This document shows, piece by piece, positions 1 through 6,328 of a stretch of 19,382 bases of DNA. Positions within the stretch are counted from its first letter, which is position 1. Every line of letters begins with the position of its first letter. This DNA comes from Bacteroidales bacterium. GTDB taxonomy: Bacteria; Bacteroidota; Bacteroidia; Bacteroidales; Muribaculaceae. The DNA lies in the NCBI GenBank assembly GCA_014800065.1, contig JAAVGX010000089.1, forward strand, positions 1-19,382, given 5' to 3'. The notes beneath the pieces are model-generated. The model was given only the letters and a program-made list of their open reading frames with translations, did no database searches and was not told the DNA's origin. The position numbers were made by a program, and so were the translations under genes.

Positions 1-133
1 CGACATAGGTCGGGGACGTAGCGGAAGCGCTGCTTGGGGGCTTGCCGGATGCGTGCTTTCATAGTTAGTTCGAGCTGAAGCTCGGGGCCAAAGACAAAGT
101 GCCGCTTGCGCGGCGTTGCTATTGCGTCGGTTG

Positions 134-170
134 GGCGTTGGTGACATCGCAAAGCGATGTCCGTACATTT
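134..170 (+). repeat. dispersed hairpin repeat, copy 1
   Basis: The module runs GGCGTTGGT, then the 8-bp stem GACATCGC/GCGATGTC with loop AAA, then CGTACATTT. Near-identical modules occur at 5742-5775 and 8921-8957, all in the same orientation and all between genes. Function is unknown; it resembles REP-type intergenic palindromes. Confidence 0.75.
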
Positions 171-211
171 TGCTGATTAATAATTATTTTGGGGGCAAAG
201 TTACGGTGGGG

Positions 212-256
212 TTTTGGGGAATTATTGTATGATTTGCGCAGTTTGCCTTTTCTCAC
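212..256 (+). repeat. 45-bp direct repeat, copy 1
   Basis: This A/T-rich stretch starts TTTTGGGGAATTATTG and ends TTTGCCTTTTCTCAC. It recurs at 5973-6016 with one substitution and one single-base length difference. Both copies are preceded by CCGTACATTTT and CTGATTAAT, so the shared element is longer and interrupted. It contains no open frame of note. Confidence 0.8.
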
Positions 257-288
257 ACTGCGGCCAAGAGTCCATTGACATTTTGGCT

Positions 289-1032
289 TTAATAACCTTC
301 ACCGGGTACCAGCAACGCCAGCGACATATCATCCTTGCTCGACGTAGCGCTGTAATGTCGTAGAACACCCGGTAATTGGTCCTTTAACGCACCGAATCCC
401 TCCATTCGAAGAGTTCGTAGCACCTGATTATAGAAGTTGTATAGCAGAGCTCCCGAACCAAAAGTACCGTCAACGCCATCCGAACAAAGCATCACCGCCT
501 TGGGGCGCTTAACCCCCGATACATAACGGAAACTGCGACCCGCATCTTCGCCGCATAGCGAAGTGGTTAGATTGAGGATACAACGGTCATCACTCGGGAT
601 GGGCTGACGCCATTTGTTGCGGTGATTCAGAATACAACAACGACCGTCTCCAATCTGGAGTGCAAACCAATAGGTGTCGGTGAGTGCGTAAGCTATTAGG
701 GTACAGCCGTAGGTGGAAATTTCACCTTCACCGTCAGCGCCAACCCACATAGTCCAGTTCGCAACGATAGAACGGCACAACTGCTCGATTTGCTTTTCGC
801 CAGGACGTACGGTTGTGTTTGAGCAAAAACACTTTAGCATCTGAAGCGTAACTTCCACGGCCAGACGCGCACCCGTAGCACTGTTGGGATAGGCTGAACC
901 GCCGTGGCCGTCCGAAACGACCACAGCGCTCATCCGCCCGTCAGGCGATCGATAGCAACCCGAGGCATCCTGACATTCTCGCCCCGTGGCAACGTGCGAG
1001 GCTCCTTGAACAGAGATATTCAGCAACTTCAT
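289..1032 (-). CDS. PP2C-family (PPM) Ser/Thr protein phosphatase
   Basis: This 247-aa protein is a PPM/PP2C phosphatase, a metal-dependent cytoplasmic enzyme that removes phosphate from Ser or Thr. Visible motifs are an N-terminal GRECQDA (17-23), the metal-binding DGHGG (Asp41), CSDGVDG (Asp185) and the C-terminal KDD (233-235), so the metal site looks complete. The ATG at 1030-1032 was chosen because it gives the usual start just before the first beta strand and leaves only 4 nt after the stop of the VWA gene; an in-frame start 30 codons upstream would overlap that gene deeply. It is the last gene of the six-gene operon. In TerY-type cassettes a VWA protein, a PP2C and a kinase usually occur together; no kinase gene is visible here. 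Family assignment is firm, substrate unknown. Confidence 0.9.
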   Translation of the reverse strand: MKLLNISVQGASHVATGRECQDASGCYRSPDGRMSAVVVSDGHGGSAYPNSATGARLAVEVTLQMLKCFCSNTTVRPGEKQIEQLCRSIVANWTMWVGADGEGEISTYGCTLIAYALTDTYWFALQIGDGRCCILNHRNKWRQPIPSDDRCILNLTTSLCGEDAGRSFRYVSGVKRPKAVMLCSDGVDGTFGSGALLYNFYNQVLRTLRMEGFGALKDQLPGVLRHYSATSSKDDMSLALLVPGEGY

Positions 1033-1036
1033 CGCA

Positions 1037-1822
1037 CTATTCGAAATCATCAAAGTCAAGAGCATCAAGCAATGCTTCATCACCCACTGCCAATCCGTCG
1101 ATATCCTGCGCTTCGGATGCAATGATATTCGCCGTCTGCTGTGCTTTCGTTACCGGTGCGGAAATGGCTGCCCCCGATGCTCCTCCGGAAACTCCGATCG
1201 AAGCGCTTGAGCTGCTGATCATCGACGAGGTAACTACCGCCACCTTTATGATGGTTTTAAGTGCATCGATATTGCCCACGCGAATGACTAACTCGGAATT
1301 TCCCGTGAAAAGAGCCAGCACGGAAGTATCGGCATCATTGCCGATGGCAATGGCGATTCGGGTGGAATGGCGGAACCACTGGTTCTGCTCCAGATTGGTC
1401 AAGGCTGTCCGAAAATCGTCCGTCGGTGCACCGTCGCTCAGAATTATTATCACCGGTGCATAAGATCCGGCGCTGTTGTTCAGAAATCCCGTTTTATGGG
1501 AAAGCTTGGAGTTGAGCTCATTGCAGGCCGCTCCCATTGCCGTGAAGCCATTTGCGCTTTGGTCGGTCCAGCTGTAATGGCTCGCTTCAATCGGACCCGC
1601 GGTAAGCCACTGCGTAGTGCTGCTGAATGTCATCGCGGCGATTTTGATTTCTGCATCCGGATTGTTGCTGCTGATGTCGTCTACAATAGGGATCACATTG
1701 CGGATTGCATCGTTCACAGCGGCTATTTTTTCACCGCTCATGCTCGAGGAGGTGTCGATCAGGAAGAAGAGGTTCAGGACACGGCGGGCGGCCGGTGCCA
1801 ATTCATAGTCAGTAAGTGCCAT
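1037..1822 (-). CDS. VWA domain protein (TerY-like)
   Basis: This 261-aa protein has a von Willebrand factor A domain over roughly residues 15-200. The metal-ion adhesion site is complete: DTSSS (Asp23, Ser25, Ser27), Thr94 in GFTAMG, and Asp130 in ILSDG. No signal peptide is visible, so it should be cytoplasmic and act as a metal-dependent protein-interaction module. After the domain comes a Ser/Ala/Gly-rich linker (about 200-225) and a very acidic tail ending ALDFDDFE. TerY proteins often carry a zinc ribbon after the VWA domain; this one does not. It lies between the small beta-rich protein gene (38 nt upstream) and the phosphatase gene (4 nt downstream), which suggests a scaffold for the phosphatase. 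TerY-like is a family-level inference. Confidence 0.88.
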   Translation of the reverse strand: MALTDYELAPAARRVLNLFFLIDTSSSMSGEKIAAVNDAIRNVIPIVDDISSNNPDAEIKIAAMTFSSTTQWLTAGPIEASHYSWTDQSANGFTAMGAACNELNSKLSHKTGFLNNSAGSYAPVIIILSDGAPTDDFRTALTNLEQNQWFRHSTRIAIAIGNDADTSVLALFTGNSELVIRVGNIDALKTIIKVAVVTSSMISSSSASIGVSGGASGAAISAPVTKAQQTANIIASEAQDIDGLAVGDEALLDALDFDDFE

Positions 1823-1860
1823 AATATAAAGGTTTTATTTGTTTTGGTTTTTTATGAATG

Positions 1861-2160
1861 TTAATCTTGTTTGGGTTTTACTGTAAGCGTCAGTGGCAGA
1901 TTATCCGCCATCATCGTGATACGGAGATTTTCCTTCGCAGGGCAGAATCCTCGAGGCTCCACAGACACTGTGCGTCCCGTCGGTGTGGTGATGTTCCACG
2001 GCGTTTCCGATAGATTCTGAATCAGCAGCACAGTGGGCTCGGACGGTTTGGCTATGATTCGACCGGCCAATTCACCACCCGCTCCCGGACGAATCTTTAT
2101 ACCGGGAAGCACCGGTATCGATCTATTTCCCGTTGAGAGGAAAAGATTGGCACTCAGCAC
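1861..2160 (-). CDS. small beta-rich protein of unknown function, GTG start
   Basis: This 99-aa product has no family that I recognise with confidence. It is rich in alternating hydrophobic and polar residues with Gly/Pro turns and ends in a strand-like LPLTLTVKP, which suggests an all-beta fold. The stretch VLLIQNLSETPW followed by a TPTGR turn is vaguely like the second half of an FHA domain, but the FHA signature residues (GR, S-x-x-H) are absent, so that idea is weak. The only reasonable start is a GTG at 2158-2160, which overlaps the end of the ligase-like gene by 7 nt. That overlap and the operon position argue that it is really translated. The VWA gene follows after 38 nt. Confidence 0.65.
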   Translation of the reverse strand: MLSANLFLSTGNRSIPVLPGIKIRPGAGGELAGRIIAKPSEPTVLLIQNLSETPWNITTPTGRTVSVEPRGFCPAKENLRITMMADNLPLTLTVKPKQD

Positions 2161-2888
2161 CTTGCCGCATTGTGCATTAAAACATCTGCAAACCCCGTCG
2201 GCGAATATCTCGTCGCCACACTCCGGACACCGCCTTCGGTGAATCCTATCACGGCAACATCGATGGTGTGGCGTGGTTTCACCTTATAGACGAAGGTGTG
2301 CGGGCTATATACCACCAAGCCTTCAGCTCCGCCGCCGATTACCTGGCGGTCGAACACTTCGCGGACTTCGGAGATGGTAGCGCAATGAAATCCGCGAACG
2401 GGGCGTACCAAAGTACCGCCTTTACATAGAGCTTCCAGCAAATCCATCTTATCTTCCACCGGCAGGGTGGAGGTATCGTTGCCGGATAGTTCGCGCAGGT
2501 CGAAAGGAGCCAGTCGGAGTGTTGAATGGAGCGACGGATCGGCCAGAGCTGTGGCGACGTCGCACACGCGTTCACGACGGTTTGTGCCGAGGTTCGTGTA
2601 GAGCTCCGCTCCCAGCAGGGCCGATTCCACTCCTTGAGCCCGGAGCATATCAGCAAGCTCTTGCAGGCAGGGCAGGGTAGGGCTGAGTGGCTTTCCGTGA
2701 CTGCCGCACGATTCAATCTCGCCGTCGTGATAGCGAACCAACTGCATCACACCGTCCAGCTTGATAGTGACGTAGAAATCACTGCCGCCTAATTTTTCTT
2801 CGAGCTTGAGACCGTCCAAAAGAATGAATTTGCCGGCAACGGTGCGTTTGTACTCTGTGGCCTGAGCGGAAAGGGATTGTGTTTTCAT
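2154..2888 (-). CDS. minimal ATP-dependent ligase-like nucleotidyltransferase
   Basis: This 244-aa protein shows the ordered motifs of the covalent nucleotidyltransferase (DNA/RNA ligase) superfamily: motif I KLDG with the would-be adenylated Lys43, motif III GAELY (93-97), a IIIa-like FDLREL (129-134), motif IV EGLVV (189-193) and motif V YKVKP (201-205). These residues would form an enzyme-AMP intermediate and transfer it to a nucleic acid or small-molecule end. Only about 39 residues follow motif V, starting VAVIGFTEGG, which looks like the first strand or two of an OB fold that then stops. The enzyme is therefore smaller than ordinary ATP-dependent DNA ligases. Its ATG overlaps the stop of the upstream 230-aa gene as ATGA, which indicates translational coupling. 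Superfamily call is good; substrate is unknown. Confidence 0.8.
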   Translation of the reverse strand: MKTQSLSAQATEYKRTVAGKFILLDGLKLEEKLGGSDFYVTIKLDGVMQLVRYHDGEIESCGSHGKPLSPTLPCLQELADMLRAQGVESALLGAELYTNLGTNRRERVCDVATALADPSLHSTLRLAPFDLRELSGNDTSTLPVEDKMDLLEALCKGGTLVRPVRGFHCATISEVREVFDRQVIGGGAEGLVVYSPHTFVYKVKPRHTIDVAVIGFTEGGVRSVATRYSPTGFADVLMHNAARC

Positions 2889-3577
2889 AGCGATTTGAGT
2901 TCAATGTTGGTCAGATGAAGGAGGAGGCAATATTTGTCGGTACCGTCCACCCGACCCTCCAGGAATGCGCGGTAGGGAGTCCCTCCGGCGCTCATCACTA
3001 TCGAGCCCATCCCCTTGGCACCTGAGCCAAGCAGGAGCAGCGAGTCCGATTTGGCAAGCTCCAGGGCAATGTCGTATAGGAAATCGAAAGTCAAGCCGTT
3101 GATGTGGCACACCTGATATGTGCGCGAGAAGGCAAACATTCGCACAGCCTTCGACTTTGGCACCAATTTGCCGGTCCAGCGAAGCGGACGTTCCACGTTG
3201 ATATTGGCTTCGGTGGTTCGGAAGGGGCGCACCTCCTTTTCAATTCCATCGGGGGTGAAGAACACGCGGCTGCGGTTTACCCGTCGAGCCACCTTGAAGC
3301 CGGAGTCCAGAAAAACCTTCTTGGTGCGGAAGAGGTACATCCCCTCACGTTCGGAATCAACCTCCACGTCGTTGTGGATGATCTGATCGGTCAAATCGGC
3401 CCCATGGCTGTTCAGCAGGTTCTCCAGGGTGGTAGCGGGAGTGAATTTGAGCAGACGCACATTTTGGAGCTCAAGACCGTCGGGGTGAACCATGGCCACT
3501 GCGCTCCGGCAGCCCTTCACATCCAGGGCTACCTGAGCATTGCGGCTGCGAGCATTGGAAAGATTGATTGCTCTCAT
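2885..3577 (-). CDS. conserved-looking hypothetical protein of the VWA/PP2C operon
   Basis: I do not recognise this 230-aa protein. It has no signal peptide and no long hydrophobic segment. It begins MRAINLSNARSRNAQVALD, contains a basic middle (KVARRVNRSR, about 94-103) and a hydrophobic, glycine-rich stretch LLLLGSGAKGMGS (about 185-197). That stretch resembles a nucleotide-binding loop in composition but is not a Walker A motif (no GxxxxGK[ST]). The end, CLLLHLTNIELKSL, looks strand-like. Its stop overlaps the ligase-like start by 4 nt (ATGA), and it lies 39 nt after the first gene of the operon, so it is almost certainly co-expressed and possibly a direct partner of the nucleotidyltransferase. 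No function can be assigned. Confidence 0.75.
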   Translation of the reverse strand: MRAINLSNARSRNAQVALDVKGCRSAVAMVHPDGLELQNVRLLKFTPATTLENLLNSHGADLTDQIIHNDVEVDSEREGMYLFRTKKVFLDSGFKVARRVNRSRVFFTPDGIEKEVRPFRTTEANINVERPLRWTGKLVPKSKAVRMFAFSRTYQVCHINGLTFDFLYDIALELAKSDSLLLLGSGAKGMGSIVMSAGGTPYRAFLEGRVDGTDKYCLLLHLTNIELKSL

Positions 3578-3616
3578 TTTGCTGTGTGTTTACATAGATT
3601 AGAAATTTGCATCATA

Positions 3617-4219
3617 TCACATCATGGAGAAATCGAGTTCGTCCTCCATCATTTCCTCGCCTTCGGCTTCTTCGATTGCTCCGACCTCTTCCAAGGTCAG
3701 GAACTCGTAGTGCATCAGCGTTCCTGTAATCATGAACAGGCCCGAGTCGTTGGCAAGAAGAAAAGCCTCGGAGGCCTCAAAACCGCCACGGTAGCTGAAG
3801 GGGAAATTGTAGATGCGGTTGCCGATCAGGGAGGTCAACATCGATGCTTCATCGCCCGTGAGCTGATAGATTGCGTTGATGGTAAGATTTAACAAATCCT
3901 CCGCTGTACATTCCCGGTCAAGGACAATTTCGCCTTCGAACGATGAAGGAATCCGCACGGGTGTAACTCCATCCACCGGGGCAGGAACCAGAACTGCACG
4001 TTCTACCCACCGACCTTCGGCGTCGGTGATGCCGATTTTGGTTGCGCCGGGGCAGATGATGTTGGTACCATCGCCATTGATGGCGGCCTGCAGGCAGGTA
4101 TCGCCGTTGTCGGTGAGTGCGCGGAGCTCGTTGTGTCCATAGAGCCGGGAGCGGTCCACTTTCCTGGGGCAGAGCGAGCAGCTAAGGCCGCCGAGTGTAA
4201 ATGTAAGATTTGAGGCCAT
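3617..4219 (-). CDS. unknown protein with four cysteines and acidic C-terminal tail, first gene of the operon
   Basis: This 200-aa protein is not one I recognise. Near the N-terminus it has CSLC (Cys14, Cys17), followed by Cys42 and Cys56, which could form a four-cysteine metal site of irregular spacing. The middle is ordinary globular sequence, and the last 30 residues are strongly acidic, ending EDELDFSMM. That end resembles the tail of the VWA protein (ALDFDDFE). The ATG at 4217-4219 was preferred over an in-frame start 16 codons upstream, because the upstream one lies before the predicted transcription start below the TAnnTTTG box at 4247-4254. As promoter-proximal gene it heads the six-gene operon. 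There is no signal peptide or membrane segment, so it is likely cytoplasmic. Confidence 0.72.
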   Translation of the reverse strand: MASNLTFTLGGLSCSLCPRKVDRSRLYGHNELRALTDNGDTCLQAAINGDGTNIICPGATKIGITDAEGRWVERAVLVPAPVDGVTPVRIPSSFEGEIVLDRECTAEDLLNLTINAIYQLTGDEASMLTSLIGNRIYNFPFSYRGGFEASEAFLLANDSGLFMITGTLMHYEFLTLEEVGAIEEAEGEEMMEDELDFSMM

Positions 4220-4246
4220 TGAGGTGAGTGGTTTTGAATTACGATG

Positions 4247-4279
4247 CAAAGGTACAACCTGTTTCAAAATCGCTTGAAA
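4247..4279 (-). promoter_or_regulatory. promoter of the VWA/PP2C operon with overlapping inverted repeat
   Basis: On the minus strand, TACCTTTG (4254-4247) matches the Bacteroidota -7 box TAnnTTTG and would give a leader of about 20 nt before the ATG at 4219. The -33 box is poor: TTTC 21 nt upstream instead of TTTG. An inverted repeat TTTCAA-N6-TTGAAA (4262-4279) covers the spacer and -33 position and could be an operator. Confidence 0.55.
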
Positions 4280-4359
4280 TACTTGCTGTCGGAAAAACCC
4301 GACAATATTTTCGCGCCACAGAAAAAAGTAAAAGTATGCTCAATAACATATAGGCTGAG

Positions 4360-4391
4360 TTTGGTGAGCCAAATAATTTATGCTAATTTTG
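4360..4391 (+). promoter_or_regulatory. ald promoter
   Basis: TTTG at 4360-4363 and TAATTTTG at 4384-4391 are separated by 20 nt, an excellent match to the Bacteroidota housekeeping promoter. Predicted transcription start is near 4398, about 39 nt before the ald ATG. A hairpin TGTCGG/CCGACA at 4287-4304 lies between this promoter and the divergent one. Confidence 0.8.
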
Positions 4392-4436
4392 ACCCGGCTC
4401 GACAGAACCAATCATAGAACACTTAAATTTACTACC

Positions 4437-5543
4437 ATGATTATCGGTATACCTAAAGAAATTAAAAACAACGAAAACCGCGTCGGAATGACCCCCGCGG
4501 GCGTTCACGAACTCGTGCACCACGGTCACACCGTCTACGTACAGCACACAGCAGGCGAAGGCAGCGGATTCTCCGACGAAGAATATATCAAGGCAGGCGC
4601 AAAGATTCTTCCGACTATCGAAGAAACCTACGCCACGGCCGAAATGATTATAAAGGTAAAAGAACCCATCGAGCCTGAATATAAACTCGTGAAGAAGGGC
4701 CAGTTGCTGTTCACCTACTTCCACTTTGCCTCCGACCGCGAGCTCACGATGGCTATGCTCGAAAGCGGTGCAACCTGTATTGCCTACGAAACAGTAGTAG
4801 GTCCTCAGGGTGGTCTGCCTCTGCTTATCCCTATGAGTGAAGTTGCCGGCAGAATGTCTATCCAGGAAGGTGCTCGTTTCCTCGAAAAGCCTCAGGGAGG
4901 CTGCGGCAAGCTTCTGGGCGGTGTGCCGGGAGTTAAGCCCGCAAAAGTGCTCGTTGTAGGTGCCGGTGTAGTAGGACGCAATGCTGCACTGATGGCTGCC
5001 GGACTTGGTGCCGACGTAACCATCACCGACATCTCGCTGCCAACCCTCCGCCACGTTGCTGACGTGATGCCTAAGAACGTGAAGACACTCTATAGCTCAC
5101 GTCATAACATCGAGGCAGAACTTCCCACCACCGACCTCGTAATCGGATCTGTGCTGATTCCCGGTGCAAAGGCTCCCAAACTTGTCACCGCAGATATGCT
5201 GCCGCTGATGCGCAAGGGCTCCGTTATCGTTGACGTTGCCATCGACCAGGGCGGTTGCTGTGAAACATCTCACGCCACAACACACTCTGACCCTGTGTAC
5301 GAAGTGGATGGCGTGGTGCACTATGCAGTGGCCAACATTCCCGGTGCAGTACCTTACACCTCGACTCTTGCACTGACCAATGCAACCCTTCCCTATGCCA
5401 TCACTTTGGCAGACAAGGGCTGGAAGGATGCTTGCAAAGCCAATCCCGGTCTCGCTCAGGGTGTAAACATCGTCGACGGCGAAGTAACATTCAAAGCCGT
5501 GGCTGAAGCTTGGGATCTGCCTTATACGCCTCTGGCACTCTAA
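4437..5543 (+). CDS. ald: alanine dehydrogenase
   Basis: This 368-aa enzyme interconverts L-alanine and pyruvate plus ammonia with NAD. It starts MIIGIPKEIK and has all the catalytic landmarks in the expected places: Arg15 and Lys75 (in KVKEP) for substrate binding, His96 (TYFHFAS), the NAD-binding GAGVVG (175-180) and Asp270 (AIDQGG). Length is normal for the family (about 370). The ATG at 4437 was chosen over an in-frame ATG at 4380 because that one lies upstream of the predicted transcription start and would add a non-conserved extension. It is transcribed alone, from its own promoter to its own terminator, and is divergent from the VWA/PP2C operon. It provides a useful internal comparison for the degenerate paralogue at 11824-13002. 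Confidence 0.96.
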   Translation: MIIGIPKEIKNNENRVGMTPAGVHELVHHGHTVYVQHTAGEGSGFSDEEYIKAGAKILPTIEETYATAEMIIKVKEPIEPEYKLVKKGQLLFTYFHFASDRELTMAMLESGATCIAYETVVGPQGGLPLLIPMSEVAGRMSIQEGARFLEKPQGGCGKLLGGVPGVKPAKVLVVGAGVVGRNAALMAAGLGADVTITDISLPTLRHVADVMPKNVKTLYSSRHNIEAELPTTDLVIGSVLIPGAKAPKLVTADMLPLMRKGSVIVDVAIDQGGCCETSHATTHSDPVYEVDGVVHYAVANIPGAVPYTSTLALTNATLPYAITLADKGWKDACKANPGLAQGVNIVDGEVTFKAVAEAWDLPYTPLAL

Positions 5544-5556
5544 GACACCTTCTTTG

Positions 5557-5598
5557 GCGAGGGTGGCGTCGCTTGCGATGTCACCCTCGCTTTTTTTT
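5557..5598 (+). terminator. intrinsic terminator of ald
   Basis: A 16-bp near-continuous stem (GCGAGGGTG... / ...CACCCTCGC, two G-U pairs in the apical part) is followed at once by eight T residues (5591-5598), 13 nt after the ald stop. This is a textbook Rho-independent terminator. Confidence 0.93.
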
Positions 5599-5741
5599 AC
5601 CATAATGTCAATGTTCTCTTTGCCGCAGTGTTCCCCTGAGCCTCTGCTCGGGCTTAGACAGGCGTTCCCAGGTTCCTCTTCGCTCCACCAGGGGTTAAAG
5701 ACGATGTCGCCCCTTCGGGGCTCTCTTGTCTTGGCGGGTTT

Positions 5742-5775
5742 GGCGTTGGTGACATCGCGGAGCGATGTCGCTACA
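5742..5775 (+). repeat. dispersed hairpin repeat, copy 2
   Basis: GGCGTTGGT plus the stem GACATCGC/GCGATGTC with loop GGA. The downstream flank here is GCTACAT instead of CCGTACATTT, so this copy is diverged or broken at its 3' side compared with the copies at 134-170 and 8921-8957. Confidence 0.75.
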
Positions 5776-5840
5776 TGTTGCCGGCTATTAGCGCGTTGTG
5801 GAATTGTGCACCCCTCCGGGGTTGTGGTGGTGGGGAGAGG

Positions 5841-5889
5841 TTTGTGACCCCGGGTCGCTCCCTTCGGTCGCTTAACCCGGGGTCACAAA
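5841..5889. repeat. large inverted repeat (15-bp perfect stem)
   Basis: TTTGTGACCCCGGGT at 5841-5855 is the exact reverse complement of 5875-5889, with a 19-nt loop containing CCTTCGG. There is no T-run next to it, so it is not an obvious terminator; it could be a structured element or a protein-binding palindrome. Confidence 0.8.
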
Positions 5890-5972
5890 CAATGTGAAAG
5901 ACCTCCGGCCTTTGCATTCACGCTTTGGTTCTGCAACACATTCCGTACATTTTTTTCTGATTAATCTTTGGA

Positions 5973-6016
5973 TTTTGGGAATTATTGTATGATTTGCGCA
6001 ATTTGCCTTTTCTCAC
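5973..6016 (+). repeat. 45-bp direct repeat, copy 2
   Basis: Second copy of the element at 212-256, in the same orientation, 5.76 kb away. It ends about 20 nt before the -33 box of the oxidoreductase operon. Because copy 1 lies downstream of an antisense gene end, the repeat is unlikely to be a simple promoter element. Confidence 0.8.
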
Positions 6017-6037
6017 GTTTTCTCACGATAATAAAAA

Positions 6038-6069
6038 TTTGGAATGTTGGCGAATATTTATTACATTTG
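6038..6069 (+). promoter_or_regulatory. promoter of the 2-oxoacid:ferredoxin oxidoreductase operon
   Basis: TTTG (6038-6041), a 20-nt spacer and TACATTTG (6062-6069) match the Bacteroidota consensus. The predicted start near 6076 leaves a leader of about 19 nt before the ATG at 6095. Confidence 0.8.
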
Positions 6070-6094
6070 CCTTTGTAAACAAAACCCTATTATT

Positions 6095-6322
6095 ATGGCT
6101 AAAGTAAAGGGAGCGGTAACTATAGAGGCCGACCGCTGCAAAGGATGCGATCTCTGCGTGGTGGCATGTCCCACAGATGTTCTAAAGCTCCAACCGAAGG
6201 AGGTCAACGACCGCGGATATCACTATGCCTACATGGCCAATCCAGATGATTGTATCGGCTGCGCCGCCTGCGCAACGGTTTGCCCGGATGCCTGCATCGA
6301 GGTATATCGCATAAAGCTTTAA
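6095..6322 (+). CDS. 2-oxoacid:ferredoxin oxidoreductase, delta (ferredoxin-like) subunit
   Basis: This 75-aa protein carries two complete 4Fe-4S motifs, CKGCDLCVVACP (Cys15, 18, 21, 25) and CIGCAACATVCP (Cys53, 56, 59, 63). It is the small electron-transfer subunit (VorD/KorD type) that passes electrons from the thiamine-diphosphate site to external ferredoxin. The ATG at 6095 was chosen because the in-frame ATG at 6044 lies upstream of the predicted transcription start and would add an unrelated extension. It is the first of four tightly linked genes; the alpha subunit follows after 6 nt. Its role as a subunit, not a free ferredoxin, rests on this context. Confidence 0.93.
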   Translation: MAKVKGAVTIEADRCKGCDLCVVACPTDVLKLQPKEVNDRGYHYAYMANPDDCIGCAACATVCPDACIEVYRIKL

Positions 6323-6328
6323 GTAAGT

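Larger units (their letters stand above)
1..288. other. non-coding region with short hairpins and dispersed repeats
   Basis: No convincing gene is visible here. The stretch holds several short perfect hairpins: AGCG/CGCT at 20-31, CGAGCT/AGCTCG at 71-84, GCCGC/GCGGC at 101-114 and GACATCGC/GCGATGTC at 143-161. It also holds the first copies of two repeats that recur elsewhere in the window (134-170 and 212-256). A further 6-bp hairpin, CGCAGT/ACTGCG at 237-262, lies just past the stop of the phosphatase gene, but no T-run follows it on the minus strand, so it is not a clear intrinsic terminator. Confidence 0.7.
5600..6037. other. non-coding spacer rich in hairpins and repeats
   Basis: No credible gene is visible. 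In order, the spacer carries hairpins GCCCC/GGGGC (5709-5721), GACATCGC/GCGATGTC (5751-5769), ACCCC/GGGGT (5810-5822), a 15-bp perfect stem (5841-5889), and AAAG-CC/GG-CTTT (5897-5913). The 45-bp direct repeat follows (5973-6016). Several loops have the same TCC or TTC sequence flanked by C and G runs, so the hairpins look related in form though their outer stems differ. Confidence 0.7.

Noticed and set aside
3104..3892. 262-codon plus-strand frame across the junction of two operon genes
   Set aside because: It runs antisense to the two hypothetical genes, has no promoter or recognisable domain, and conflicts with the coupled minus-strand arrangement.
5554..5847. 97-codon frame after ald
   Set aside because: It covers the ald terminator and several hairpin repeats and shows no protein-like conservation signals.
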